Shown here one piece after another: positions 50,961 to 63,800 of a DNA stretch of 64,000 bases. Made by a program: the position numbers and the translations under genes. The stretch spans positions 16,731,370-16,795,369 of the forward strand of contig OY783194.1 of the NCBI GenBank assembly GCA_963678675.1, read 5' to 3'. Source of the DNA: Xiphydria camelus (Eukaryota; Arthropoda; Insecta; Hymenoptera; Xiphydriidae). How positions within the stretch are numbered: position 1 is the stretch's first letter; the number at the start of each line of letters is the position of its first letter. Below the pieces are notes generated by a model. It did no database searches. It saw only the letters and a list, made by a program, of their open reading frames with translations, and was not told the DNA's origin.

Positions 50961-53900
50961 ATGGATAAGCTGCAATTAAACTTCGAGATGGACGAACATG
51001 GTGTGCATTACTTCAATTATCACACTGGACGGCCGGACCATCTACTGGTCCATATGACGGTTCGCAAGCTCGATCCCGAGTCTCTAAAAGATTGGGAGAA
51101 ACGGGTAGGGGAAAATAACGATCCCGCGACCTTCGATGAGCTTGAAAAATTCATCGTCGGACGTATCCACACGCTTGAAGCCATCGAACAAGCTCAACTT
51201 CAAGCGTCGAAGGGCAAGTCAGCTCCAACGCAATCGAAAGCATCTTCCACATCAATAAAAGCCCATACTGCTCAAGCCAAGGAACGATCGTGCGCTTCCT
51301 GCAAAGAGAACCATTACATTGTATCGTGTCCAGGATTCAGATCAAAACCGGTAAACGAGCGAAAAGACTTTGTGATTTCAAAAAACTTGTGTTTCAACTG
51401 CTTAGGATCTCATCGAATGAAAGAGTGTCGGAGTAAAAGGCGGTGCCAGATATGTCAAGGGCATCATAACACGCTCCTTCACAACAGTCCTCGAGTCGAG
51501 AACGCCGGAAGTAGCACCAATCCATCGCAAACGAAAGCCGAAACGTCAACACAAAGCACAACAAGCCCCGTCGTTAGTCACACAGCACAGCCAAAGATAA
51601 TTCCGAGAACGCCAGTGCTCCTGGCTACCGTGCTCGTTACAATTTCGCATCCTCAAACAGGAGAGTCTCTCGAAGTAAGAGCCCTGCTCGATCAAGGTTC
51701 GGAGAGTTCGTTCGTCACCGAATCTCTTTCGCAACAACTCCGATTACCTCGTCACCATGCAACCATCCCCGTGATCGGAGTGGGAGCTCAACAGTCCTGT
51801 GTTACTCGCGGTCTAACTTCTCTTATACTGCGATCGCGGACTGATTCATCGTTCTCGTGTCAAGTCGACGCGCTAGTGCTTCCGCGCCTAACATCATTTT
51901 TGCCATCTTTTTGTTTGCTCGTCGAGGATTGGCCACATCTCCGAGGACTTCAACTCGCTGATCCAAGCTTCGCGCATCCTAACAAAGTCGACGTCATTCT
52001 CGGCGCCGATGTTTACAGTCACATCATTCTCGAAGGTCTTCGCAAAGGTGGCCCAATGACCCCAATCGCGATGGAAACTCGACTGGGCTGGGTGTTATCA
52101 GGCTTCGTCGCACTGGAAGACACAGAACCTCATCGCGCTCCGATTCAAGGCTTCCAATGCTCGCTCGATTATGAACTAACCGAACTCGTTCAACGTTTTT
52201 GGAGTCAGGAAGAAATAACAAAGTCTACTCAACTCTCGCCAGAAGAAAACAAATGTGAGCAACATTTTCGTGACACCGTTTCGCGTGACAATTCCGGTCG
52301 GTATATAGTTCGCTTGCCTTTCAAAAATCGTGATACAATTCTCGGCGACTCGCACTCTCGCGCGTTGTGCATGCTCTCCCGGATGGAGAAGCGATTCACG
52401 ACGGACTCGTCGCTCAAGGAAGCGTACTCGAAATTCCTTCGCGAATACGCGGAACTCGGACACATGCAGCGCGCGGTGCATGGTCCTCACGACATCTCGC
52501 GCGCGTTTTATTTACCGCATCACGGCGTTGTGCGTGAAAGCAGTTCGACGACGAAACTACGCGTCGTTTTCAATGGATCACAGAAAACGAATCTCGGATT
52601 GTCGCTGAATGACAATCTTCTCATCGGCCCGAAGATTCTTAACGATCTCGCCGATGTTTTTCTGCGGTGGCGACGCTATCCGGTCGCCTTCTCTTCCGAT
52701 ATTGCAAAGATGTATCGACTGATACTCGTACACGAAGACGATCGTGATTGGCAGCGTATTCTTTGGAGAGAGGACAACCAATCTCAAGTAAACGAATATC
52801 GACTCTGTACAGTAACGTACGGCCTCGCCAGCACTCCATATCTGGCAATTCGCTCGTTGCATCAACTCGTCGCTGATGAAGGTGCACAGTTTCCCCTCGC
52901 TAGCAACGCCATACTTCACGAAACTTATGTAGACGATGTTCTTACCGGAGCCGAGGACGTCACTCAAGGGCGCGAGAAGATTTCTCAAATCATACAACTG
53001 CTCAGGGCGGGCGGTTTTGATCTACAAAAGTGGACTGCCAGTCATTCGGAACTTTTAGAAGATATAGCTCCAGAAAAGAAGGAAGTATCGAGCCATCTTC
53101 CCCTCGACCAAAGTCCAACCTTTCGTGCACTCGGCCTCGTGTGGAAGCCTGACGAAGACTCGTTTGCTTTCACACCTCAAATCTCCATGAGCCTCTCGCA
53201 CCCTACGAAGAGAAAAGTTCTGTCTCAATTAGCTCAGTTGTTCGATCCCCTCGGCTGGCTCGCACTCGTTACAATTCGAGCGAAGATCTTTTTGCAAGAG
53301 TTGTGGACTCTAGGGCTAGAGTGGGATGAAGAGCTCTCGGAAACGCTCGCGGCGCGGTGGAATGTTTTTCTGCAAGAGCTTCAAGAAGCATCGAACATAT
53401 CCATATCGCGTTGGATGGGACTCTATGAATCGAACCTCAATATTGAAATTTACGGATTTTCGGATGCATCGCAGGCTGCGATGGCCGCGGTTGTTTACCT
53501 TCGTGTGCATTCCGACTTCGGCGATGTCAAAGTGACACTCGTGTGCGCGAAAACAAAGGTCGCTCCCTTGAAAAGGGTGACAATTCCAAGACTCGAATTG
53601 TGCGCCGCTCTCCACCTTGTGCGGCTCGTGCGCTTTTTGGAGAGAGTCTTGGACAGGAAGGACGTGCCGGTTCACTTGTGGACTGATTCGACGGTCGCGC
53701 TCGCGTGGATTCGGAGTCACCTCTCTCTACGTAAGGACTTCGTTCGCAATAGAGTCACCGAGATTCAGGAATTAACCAAGGCTCGCTGGCATCACGTCTC
53801 AGGTAACGAAAACCCTGCCGATCTCGCGACGCGCGGTGCTGCTCCGGAGAAAGTGCACATCTCGAAATTGTGGCAATCCGGGCCCAGCTGGTTAGCCAAA

Positions 53901-55490
53901 CCTTCAGTTTGTTGGACCTCCTCCTCTGCAACGCCAAAGCCCGATGACGATCTCGAAGTACGCCATCGTGTGAACGCTAATCTCGCGAAAACTAAGCCAA
54001 TGCCGATGTGGGATTTGATCGATCGATTCTCGCGACTCTCGAGGCTCCTCAGGATTACCGCGCAGTGCTAGCGCGTAATTCGAAAATGGCGTGCACGCTG
54101 CGCTAAAAGTCACTCGGCTCAGTACGCCGGGCCGCTTGCAACTTAGGATTTAAATGAAGCGATGCTGTTTTGGACTCACGCTACGCAGCAAGCCTATTTC
54201 GCGGAAGAAATTCGGCAGATAAAAAAGGGTTCATCTCTCGCTCGAAGCCACCCACTCGCACGACTCGCACCATTTCTCGATTCGAACGAGAATCTCCGAG
54301 TCGGAGGAAGACTGCAACGATCTCAGCTGCCGTACGATGAACAGTATCCCCTCATCCTCCCGCGCGACTCATCTTTCTCAACATTGGTGATAGACCATTA
54401 CCACAAGCTCACCCTCCACGGAGGGGCGCAACTCACGCTCGCTTCGATCCGACAACGCTTCTGGATGCTCGGCGGGCGAGTACCGATCCGTGCTCTGATT
54501 TATCGCTGCATACCTTGCGCACGCCAGCGCGCAATTCTCAGCACTCAACTCATGGGGCAACTTCCACCTTCTCGCGTCGCGCAGTCGCGCCCATTCCTTC
54601 ATTCTGGGACTGACTACGCGGGACCCTTCACTATCAGAGCTTTTCGGGGACGCACAACCAAAACTTACAAAGGGTACATAATCATCTTTGTCTGTTTCGT
54701 TACGTCAACGGTCCATCTCGAGCTCACGTCAGATTATTCAACGGACGCTTTCATCGCTGTGTTTAAACGCTTTACGGGATGCCGAGGGATACCTGCCACT
54801 CTTCGGAGCGACTGCGGTCGTAACCTCATCGGTGCCGATGTTGAACTCCGCCGAATGCTCACCGAAGCATCGGCCGAATCAACCCGTATCACCGACGCTC
54901 TCGCGACTCGCGGGACTCAGTGGCTCTTTAACCCCCCTTCCGCACCTCACTTCAGGGGTAAGTGGGAGGCCGGGGTCATATCGGTAAAATTTCACCTTAA
55001 ACGCGTCGTAGGCGAAGTGATTCTAACATTCGAGAAGTTCACCACTTTTCTCGCCCAAATCGAAGCCACGCTGAATTCACGACCTCTCTGCGCGCTCTCG
55101 GACGACTCAACTGATCTCGACGTCTTAACACCAGGGCATTTCCTTATTGGCACAGCACTAAACACCGTGCCAGAGCCCTCACTCGCCAACGTACCCTTCA
55201 ACAGACTCTCACGCTGGCAGTAAGGGCGCCAGATGGCTGAACATTTTTGGAAGCGCTGGAGCGCGGAATATCTCCAGTGGCGAACTCGGCAGATTAACAT
55301 CAAGATTGGAGACATTGTCCTCGTCAAGGATGACAATCGACCGCCAGCGGTGTGGCCTCTGGCAAAAGTGATCGACGTGCACCCCGGAGCTGATGGCGTC
55401 GTCCGCTCCGTCACGATCAAAACGCAGTACTCAATTCTGAAGCGACCAATCGTCAAACTCTGCGTTCTACCTCTTGCTACAGACTCTTAA
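50961..55490 (+). pseudogene. BEL/Pao gag-pol polyprotein with three in-frame stops
   Basis: One frame runs from ATG 50961 to TAA 55488-55490, broken only by TAG at 54069-54071, TAG near 54147 and TAA at 55221-55223. Domains by residue: truncated gag with R-P-D-H-L-L and L-D-P-E-S-x-x-x-W (about 23-80); cysteine knuckles C-x2-C...C and C-F-N-C...C-x2-C-x3-H-H (about 111-169); protease L-L-D-Q-G-S-E-S-S (about 242-250); RT S-D-I-A-K-M-Y (about 579) and Y-V-D-D (656-659); the BEL-type RNase H with F-S-D-A-S (about 830-840) and W-T-D-S-T-V-A-L (about 910-920). Integrase follows after the first two stops (54162-55220): H-x-x-H and C-x2-C, G-T-D-Y-A-G-P, R-S-D-C-G-R-N, and F-R-G-K-W-E-A-G. A short C-terminal domain (55224-55490) ends it. 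The gag start is much shorter than usual for the family. Confidence 0.9.
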
Positions 55491-55554
55491 GCGTGCCTCG
55501 GCAGGCAGCATTCCTCAATATTGTTCTCATTTCGCCGTTATCTCCGATAACAGC

Positions 55555-55762
55555 AAGGCGGACGGGATGTTCCGGCAAAAGAGAAACAAAACTTTAAATA
55601 ATCACGTCGGTAATATCGCGCTTACCGACTCTCGTTTTTTCTATCTCGTCGCCTCCCACCTCGAGGCCCGAGCTCGGACGAACGACGAGCTATTGTTAGT
55701 CGTCGAATACAATCCGCTAAGGCGATATCAATAAACGTGACTCTCGAATTTCGTACGTTACA
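55555..55762 (+). repeat. Probable BEL 3' LTR with polypurine tract
   Basis: A purine-rich AAGGCGGACGGGA (55555-55567) precedes TGTTCCGGC at 55568. The block continues to a possible CA end at 55762 and includes AATAAA at 55729-55734. No 5' LTR partner exists in the window, so boundaries are a guess. Confidence 0.45.
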
Positions 55763-56100
55763 TGCGGCTCAATTCATTTCTCTTTCCCCGCTCTTCTGCA
55801 TTCTCTCAACCTTGCTCCCATAGCTAATCGCTTAATACGCTAAACACATAACACATAGAGAACGTTCACAAAAATTTTTGCCACATCGGCGTAAAACAAA
55901 TGCAAACCAAAATATTACATTATATAGCAAAAAATATTTCGAAAAATATAAAGCACACATGCAAAAATTCCGAGATTTGTATAAAAAATAAATCAAGATT
56001 AATCAGGATAACTGTCCACGAAGATGTAATAAGACTTACAATTGTAGTTAAGCGTTCGCGGTATCTGTTTTATTTGCGATGTTGAGTGTTAAGTGGGATG
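55763..56100. other. No gene recognised
   Basis: AT-rich sequence after the LTR candidate, with a short frame at 55900-56085 that looks accidental. Confidence 0.35.
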
Positions 56101-56575
56101 AGTTTAGAGATATGAAATAAATTTGATTCCAATTTCTTGTGTCCTGTATCAATTTCGTACATTGATTTTGATATTTTCTTCAAAATTTTGTAAGGACCGA
56201 TTCTTAATTCGTCTAATTTTTTTTCGATTCAGTTGATTACCATTTTCAACGTATACTAAGTTCTCAATATTAAAGTTATAATCCTTTCTGTTTTTATCGT
56301 ACTTCTCATTATAATAATGGTATTTGGTACTGTTCTCGAAGGCAATTGTCCTATCATTTTCTAGAATATTGTATCCCTTTGTTTGTTTAACTCATTTGGT
56401 AATATTGAGGTGTCTTCACCTTGTAATAAATATTTTGGGCTGAGCTTAGTGACTGTGTGTTCAGTTTCATTACATTTTTCTATACACTTGTGTGCTATAG
56501 TTGTCCATGCGTATCTTTTTTCCTCATTTGTCGCACATCTGATATTTTAACAGGTCTCCCCATAGTTGAAGTCCA
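56100..56575 (-). pseudogene. Ty3/gypsy integrase C-terminal relic with GPY/F module
   Basis: Minus-strand reading with frame changes gives A-W-T-T-I-A-H-K-C-I-E-K-C-N-E-T, H-T-V-T-K-L-S-P-K-Y-L-L, and later L-D-E-L-R-I-G-P-Y-K-I-L-K-K-I-S, then a Y-E-I-D-T-G-H-K strand. I-G-P-Y is the GPY/F module at the end of gypsy integrases. It is a different lineage from the gypsy at 22670. The catalytic core is not in the window and the frame is broken. Confidence 0.7.
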
Positions 56576-56656
56576 TTGATGAGGTGTTTGCTGATTCTGA
56601 TTGGCCTCCATGTCAGGGATGTTTGTGTCTGCATCAGGCTTGCTGATATAGGCAGG

Positions 56657-56659
<3 letters not shown>

Positions 56660-56698
<39 letters not shown>
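56660..56698. repeat. (TA)n microsatellite
   Basis: About 18 TA repeats in a row. Confidence 0.95.
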
Positions 56699-56699
<1 letters not shown>

Positions 56700-56701
<2 letters not shown>

Positions 56702-57480
56702 AGGCGGTAGATTCCAGGACATGTTTTTTTTTCCCCTTTAATTAATGGTTTAGGTTCCAACGAATCTATGTATACACGATTGTTTTCAAAATTTGTGTAA
56801 CGTTGTGAATGGTAACAATTTTTTTTGATATTAGCAGATTCCAGGACACTTCTATATTGGCAGTAACCACGACATTTCATCATACCAGGACTGTCCTGAA
56901 AAATATTTATATCATATGGCAGAATCCAGGACTACACACACTAACGATAAAACGTTCAAATTAGCATCAAATGGAAATTTAGATGGATTATTATACGATA
57001 TTACAATAATAGGAAACCAGCAAAACCTACCACATAAAATGTTTTCAAATTTCAGCATTATATCGGAAATTAAAACATATTACTTGACTGTCTTTAGAAC
57101 TGCCATTATGCATCCATTAGATTGTTTCCGGGACAGACAAAGATTTGTCACGTGGCAGTTTCCAAGACAGCAACTGTATCTAAGTACTTAGGTATAACGC
57201 AACTCGTAATGTGTGACCAATTTACAGGAACCAGCTATAACTATTTCGGTATTGTTCAATGACACTAAAAGTATTTGGAATATGAAAGTTATTGACGAAT
57301 TGAAAGTGGAATCCTTATTCATTTATCTCATCACGTGTAATAAAACACACAATCCAGGGTTATATATTTTCTCTTCTCTGTATTAATATTTCTGCATCTG
57401 TATCTCCAATCTTTTTATAGACTAAAATATCAGATACAAAATTTTCATCCGACCTTCATCACTATGAGAAGAAACTCATT
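56700..57480. repeat. Diverged edge copies of the satellite
   Basis: 'aaaatatcagatacaaaatt' with 'ttcatccgacctt' at about 57425 matches the satellite phrase 'aatatatcagacacaaggtt', 'ttatccgactttaacc', and 'agattccaggac'-type text (56835, 56930) matches 'gattccaggatcg' in the array. Divergence is much larger than inside the array. This is typical of a satellite border. Confidence 0.5.
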
Positions 57481-57671
57481 CTTACTGCCTTATACAATAG
57501 GGGCCATTCAAAAAACCCGTGATACATAGTTTCTCACATTTTCATGCCCGCCCTCCTTGTGACAAATCGGGATGTTTTATGAGACCCGACCATAAATATC
57601 CCGTCATATTTGTGTAAATCCCCCCCCCCCCCTACAAACATTTGAGCCTTACAACCCCGTATACGTACATT

Positions 57672-57785
57672 CCAGCAAACACAAAACATAGCCGTTAGGT
57701 AACAGCTACATAACAAACTAACCGTTAACTAACTATTAAGTAATAAAGTTAATTGTTACTTAACGGCTAATTTTGTGTTTGCGGG
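57672..57785. mobile_element. Small inverted-repeat element with CAGCAAACACAAAA ends
   Basis: 'cagcaaacacaaaacatagc' at 57673 and reversed 'gctaattttgtgtttgcggg' at 57765-57784 pair over about 35 bases, with the 'gttaggtaac'/'gttacttaac' inner parts also pairing. It sits in a region separating the diverged from the regular satellite copies, next to a C-run at 57619-57632. Confidence 0.65.
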
Positions 57786-57802
57786 GGTATATTAACAAGA
57801 AC

Positions 57803-60800
57803 AATATATCAGACACAAGATTTTCATACGACTTTAACCACTGTAACAAGATAATTCACCAACATTTTTTTCTAGGGAGTATATTTTCGTAGTTATAGTT
57901 TGTTCAATGTCAACGCTAAATATCCAACTCGATTTGTATATCTGTCACCTTCCAAATTAGTCAGTTAAGGCCATCACACGTGAAAAAACGTAAGCAGTAT
58001 CAGTAAGGATTGACCAATCAGAAATACCATTCTTACGGAATTATGCTTAAACAGGCTTTCTGATTGGTCAATCCTTACTGTTACTGCTTACGTTTTTTCA
58101 CGTGTGATAGCCTTCAGTACTTCACGCTCATTCACATAGGTTAGATCAGCAACGCATTTACTAATGACTAATTTCTAAAAAATACAGAATTGAGTGACAG
58201 GATGTAAATCACCAATTGGCAAGTTACAGGACCAAGGCTGAAATTAAAAATAAAAAGTTAACACGACTACATTGATTTACTACAGATGGCCTGAAGTAAG
58301 TAAGTTCCACTTACGATTTGTCAACAATTTCTGTATACCAAATATTTGACCACAATTATTTAGCAATTTAGAAGTATTGCCAAAATCAATTAATATTAGG
58401 TTAGGACGGACCTGCTATCACTACATCTAAATTGCTAAATAACTATATAAAAATATTTGGTATACAGAAATCGTTGGCAAAGTTTAAGTCGAATGTTTAT
58501 TTACTTATCTTAAGTCACCTATAGTAAAGCAATGTAATGATGTTAACTTTTTTTTAAATTCAAGCTCTGGTTCTGGAACCTGCCAACCGATGAATTATGC
58601 AAATGCTGTCACTCAGTTCTACATTTTTTAAACATTACCTATTAGTAAAGACGTTGTTGTTAATACATAAGTGAATGAGCGTGAGATAACAAATTAATGA
58701 TGTTTTAGGTAGTAGAAAAAGGTATCTTGTCATAGTGGTTAAAGTTAGGTATTCGTGTCTGATATATTAAGCCATACGAAGGTTACAGATACGGATACAG
58801 AAATATTACATACAGAATAAAATCAACGTTGTAATTTGAAACGTTTTTGTATTCACTTAGACTCTCTATTAACGCATTTGTATTCGCATTTACAATCCTC
58901 CTATAAATTAATTTATTATATCCAAACTTGAATAAGGCTTCGTTTTAAGGCCGATGTATCATGAGAATACAAGATTTTCTTTTAATTACACAATCTATAT
59001 CAGGAACCATCCTACTACATTATGCTTAAATGATTAAGAAATTATTGCCTTGTACCTATTTGCTTAGGTATTATCAATGGTGTATAAACTGAGTTGTCCC
59101 TAAAACTAGAGAACTGTTCGATGAAATGAATTCATGTACCACAATTGGTTGATTCCAGGATCGCTGCTAAAATTTTTAAAAAGACAACGGCTGAAATATT
59201 CTCCTATGGATAGTTTCAGATAAATAAATAAACATTTCATTTATAATTCTTTAGTGATTTCTTTATACCAAATATTTGTACACAATTATTTAGCAATTCA
59301 GAACCATTGCTGTAATCAGTTACGATTAGGTTAGAATAGACATACTTGCTTCTGAACTGCTAAATAATTATGTACAAATATTTGGTATACAGAAATCACT
59401 AAAGAGTTATAAGTGGAATGGTTATTTATTTACGTCAAACAAACCATAGGACAATATTTCAGTCGTTTGATCTTTTTAAAAATTTTAGCAGCAGTCCTGG
59501 AATCTACTAATTGGTGAATGAATTCATTTCATCAAACGCTTCTTTAGGAATAAATCAGTTTATACATCATTGATAATACCTAAGCACAAGAGGATTACAA
59601 ATACGAATACAAGAACGGTAACAGAGTGCCTATGTAAACGTAAAAACATTTCAAATTAAGATACGGAATACATTCTGTATGTAATATTCCCATATCTGAT
59701 CTGTAACCTTTATATGGAATAATATATCAGACACAAGGTTTTTATCCGACTTTAACCACAGTGACAAGATACTTATCTGTCACCTTACAAATTAGTCAGT
59801 TACTACTTCACGCTCATTCACTTAGGTTAGATCAGCAACGCATTTACTATGAGTAATTTCTAAAAAATGCAGAATTGAGTGACAGGATGTAAATCACCAA
59901 TTGGCAGGTTCCAGAACCAAGGTAGAAATTAAAAATAAAAAGTTAACACGACTACATTGATTTACTACAGATGGTCTGAGGTAAGTAAGTTCCACTTACG
60001 ATTTGTCAACAATTTCTGTATACCAAATATTTGACCACAATTATTTAGCAATTTAGAAGCATTGCCAAAATCAATTAATATTAGGTTAGAACGGACCTGC
60101 TATCACTACTTCTAAATTGCTGAATAACTATGTAAAAATATTTGGTATACAGAAATCGTTGGCAAAGTGTAAGTCGAATGTTTATTTACTTATCTCAAGC
60201 CACCTATAGTAAAGCAATGTAATGATGTTAACTTTTTTTTTTAATTCAAGCTCTCGTTCTGGAACCTGCCAATCGATGAATTATGCAAATGCTGTCACTC
60301 AATTCTACATTTTTTAAACATTACCTATTAGTAAAGGCCTTGTTGTTAATACATAAGTGAATGAGCGTGAGATAACAAATTAATGACGTATTAGGTAGTA
60401 GAAATAGGTATCTTTTTTGTCATAGTGGTTAAAGTCAGGTATTCGTGTCTGATATATTAAGCCATAGGAAGGTTACAGATACGGATACAGAAATATTACA
60501 TACAGAATAAAATCAACGTTGTAATTTGAAACGTTTTTGTATTCACTTAGACTCTCTATTAACGCACTTGTATTCGCATTTACAATCCTCCTATAAATTA
60601 ATTTATTATATCCAAACTTGAATAAGGCTTCGTTTTAAGGCCGAAGCATCATGAAAATACAAGATTTTCTTTTAATTGCACAATCTATATCAGGAACCAT
60701 CCTACTACATTATGCTTAAATGATTAAGAAATTATTGCCTCGTACCTATTTGCTTAGGTATTATCAATGGTGTATAAACTGAGTTGTCCCTAAAACTAGA

Positions 60801-63800
60801 GAACTGTTCGATGAAATGAATTCATGTACCACAATTGGTAGATTCCAGGATCGCTGCTAAAATTTTTAAAAAGACAACGGCTGAAATATTATCCTATGGA
60901 TAGTTTCAGATAAATAAATAAACATTTCATTTATAATTCTTTAGTGATTTCTGTATACCAAATATTTGTACACAATTATTTAGCAATTCAGAACCATTTC
61001 TGTAATGAGTTAAGATTAGGTTAGAATAGACATACTTGCTTCTGAACTGCTAAATAATTATGTACAAATATTTGGGATACAGAAATCACTAAAGAGTTAT
61101 AAGTGGAATGGTTATTTATTTACGTCAAACGAACCATAGGACATTATTTCAGTCGTTTGATCTTTTTAAAAATTTTAGCAGCGGTCCTGGAATCTACTAA
61201 TTGGTGAATGAATTCATTTCATCAAACGCTTCTTTAGGAATAAATCAGTTTATACATCATTGATAATACCTAAGCACAAGAGGATTACAAATACGAATAC
61301 AAGAACGGTAACAGAGTGCCTATGTAAACGTAAAAACATTTCAAATTAAGATACGGAATACATTCTGTATGTAATATTCCCATATCTGATCTGTAACCTT
61401 TATATGGAATAATATATCAGACACAAGGTTTTTATCCGACTTTAACCACAGTGACAAGATACTTATCTGTCACCTTACAAATTAGTCAGTTACTACTTCA
61501 CGCTCATTCACTTAGGTTAGATCAGCAACGCATTTACTATGAGTAATTTCTAAAAAATGCAGAATTGAGTGACAGGATGTAAATCACCAATTGGCAGGTT
61601 CCAGAACCAAGGTAGAAATTAAAAATAAAAAGTTAACACGACTACATTGATTTACTACAGATGGTCTGAGGTAAGTAAGTTCCACTTACGATTTGTCAAC
61701 AATTTCTGTATACCAAATATTTGACCACAATTATTTAGCAATTTAGAAGCATTGCCAAAATCAATTAATATTAGGTTAGAACGGACCTGCTATCACTACT
61801 TCTAAATTGCTGAATAACTATGTAAAAATATTTGGTATACAGAAATCGTTGGCAAAGTGTAAGTCGAATGTTTATTTACTTATCTCAAGCCACCTATAGT
61901 AAAGCAATGTAATGATGTTAACTTTTTTTTTTAATTCAAGCTCTCGTTCTGGAACCTGCCAATCGATGAATTATGCAAATGCTGTCACTCAATTCTACAT
62001 TTTTTAAACATTACCTATTAGTAAAGGCCTTCTTGTTAATACATAAGTGAATGAGCGTGAGATAACAAATTAATGACGTATTAGGTAGTAGAAATAGGTA
62101 TCTTTTTTGTCATAGTGGTTAAAGTCAGGTATTCGTGTCTGATATATTAAGCCATAGGAAGGTTACAGATACGGATACAGAAATATTACATACAGAATAA
62201 AATCAACGTTGTAATTTGAAACGTTTTTGTATTCACTTAGACTCTCTATTAACGCACTTGTATTCGCATTTACAATCCTCCTATAAATTAATTTATTATA
62301 TCCAAACTTGAATAAGGCTTCGTTTTAAGGCCGAAGCATCATGAAAATACAAGATTTTCTTTTAATTGCACAATCTATATCAGGAACCATCCTACTACAT
62401 TATGCTTAAATGATTAAGAAATTATTGCCTCGTACCTATTTGCTTAGGTATTATCAATGGTGTATAAACTGAGTTGTCCCTAAAACTAGAGAACTGTTCG
62501 ATGAAATGAATTCATGTACCACAATTGGTAGATTCCAGGATCGCTGCTAAAATTTTTAAAAAGACAACGGCTGAAATATTATCCTATGGATAGTTTCAGA
62601 TAAATAAATAAACATTTCATTTATAATTCTTTAGTGATTTCTGTATACCAAATATTTGTACACAATTATTTAGCAATTCAGAACCATTTCTGTAATGAGT
62701 TAAGATTAGGTTAGAATAGACATACTTGCTTCTGAACTGCTAAATAATTATGTACAAATATTTGGGATACAGAAATCACTAAAGAGTTATAAGTGGAATG
62801 GTTATTTATTTACGTCAAACGAACCATAGGACATTATTTCAGTCGTTTGATCTTTTTAAAAATTTTAGCAGCGGTCCTGGAATCTACTAATTGGTGAATG
62901 AATTCATTTCATCAAACGCTTCTTTAGGAATAAATCAGTTTATACATCATTGATAATACCTAAGCACAAGAGGATTACAAATACGAATACAAGAACGGTA
63001 ACAGAGTGCCTATGTAAACGTAAAAACATTTCAAATTAAGATACGGAATACATTCTGTATGTAATATTCCCATATCTGATCTGTAACCTTTATATGGAAT
63101 AATATATCAGACACAAGGTTTTTATCCGACTTTAACCACAGTGACAAGATACTTATCTGTCACCTTACAAATTAGTCAGTTACTACTTCACGCTCATTCA
63201 CTTAGGTTAGATCAGCAACGCATTTACTATGAGTAATTTCTAAAAAATGCAGAATTGAGTGACAGGATGTAAATCACCAATTGGCAGGTTCCAGAACCAA
63301 GGTAGAAATTAAAAATAAAAAGTTAACACGACTACATTGATTTACTACAGATGGTCTGAGGTAAGTAAGTTCCACTTACGATTTGTCAACAATTTCTGTA
63401 TACCAAATATTTGACCACAATTATTTAGCAATTTAGAAGCATTGCCAAAATCAATTAATATTAGGTTAGAACGGACCTGCTATCACTACTTCTAAATTGC
63501 TGAATAACTATGTAAAAATATTTGGTATACAGAAATCGTTGGCAAAGTGTAAGTCGAATGTTTATTTACTTATCTCAAGCCACCTATAGTAAAGCAATGT
63601 AATGATGTTAACTTTTTTTTTTAATTCAAGCTCTCGTTCTGGAACCTGCCAATCGATGAATTATGCAAATGCTGTCACTCAATTCTACATTTTTTAAACA
63701 TTACCTATTAGTAAAGGCCTTCTTGTTAATACATAAGTGAATGAGCGTGAGATAACAAATTAATGACGTATTAGGTAGTAGAAATAGGTATCTTTTTTGT

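Noticed and set aside
56495..56883. Tyr-Ile repeat proteins
   Set aside because: They arise from the TA microsatellite read through in several frames.
57534..57716. Glycine-rich short protein
   Set aside because: It depends on translation of a C-run in a repeat and has no homologous motif.
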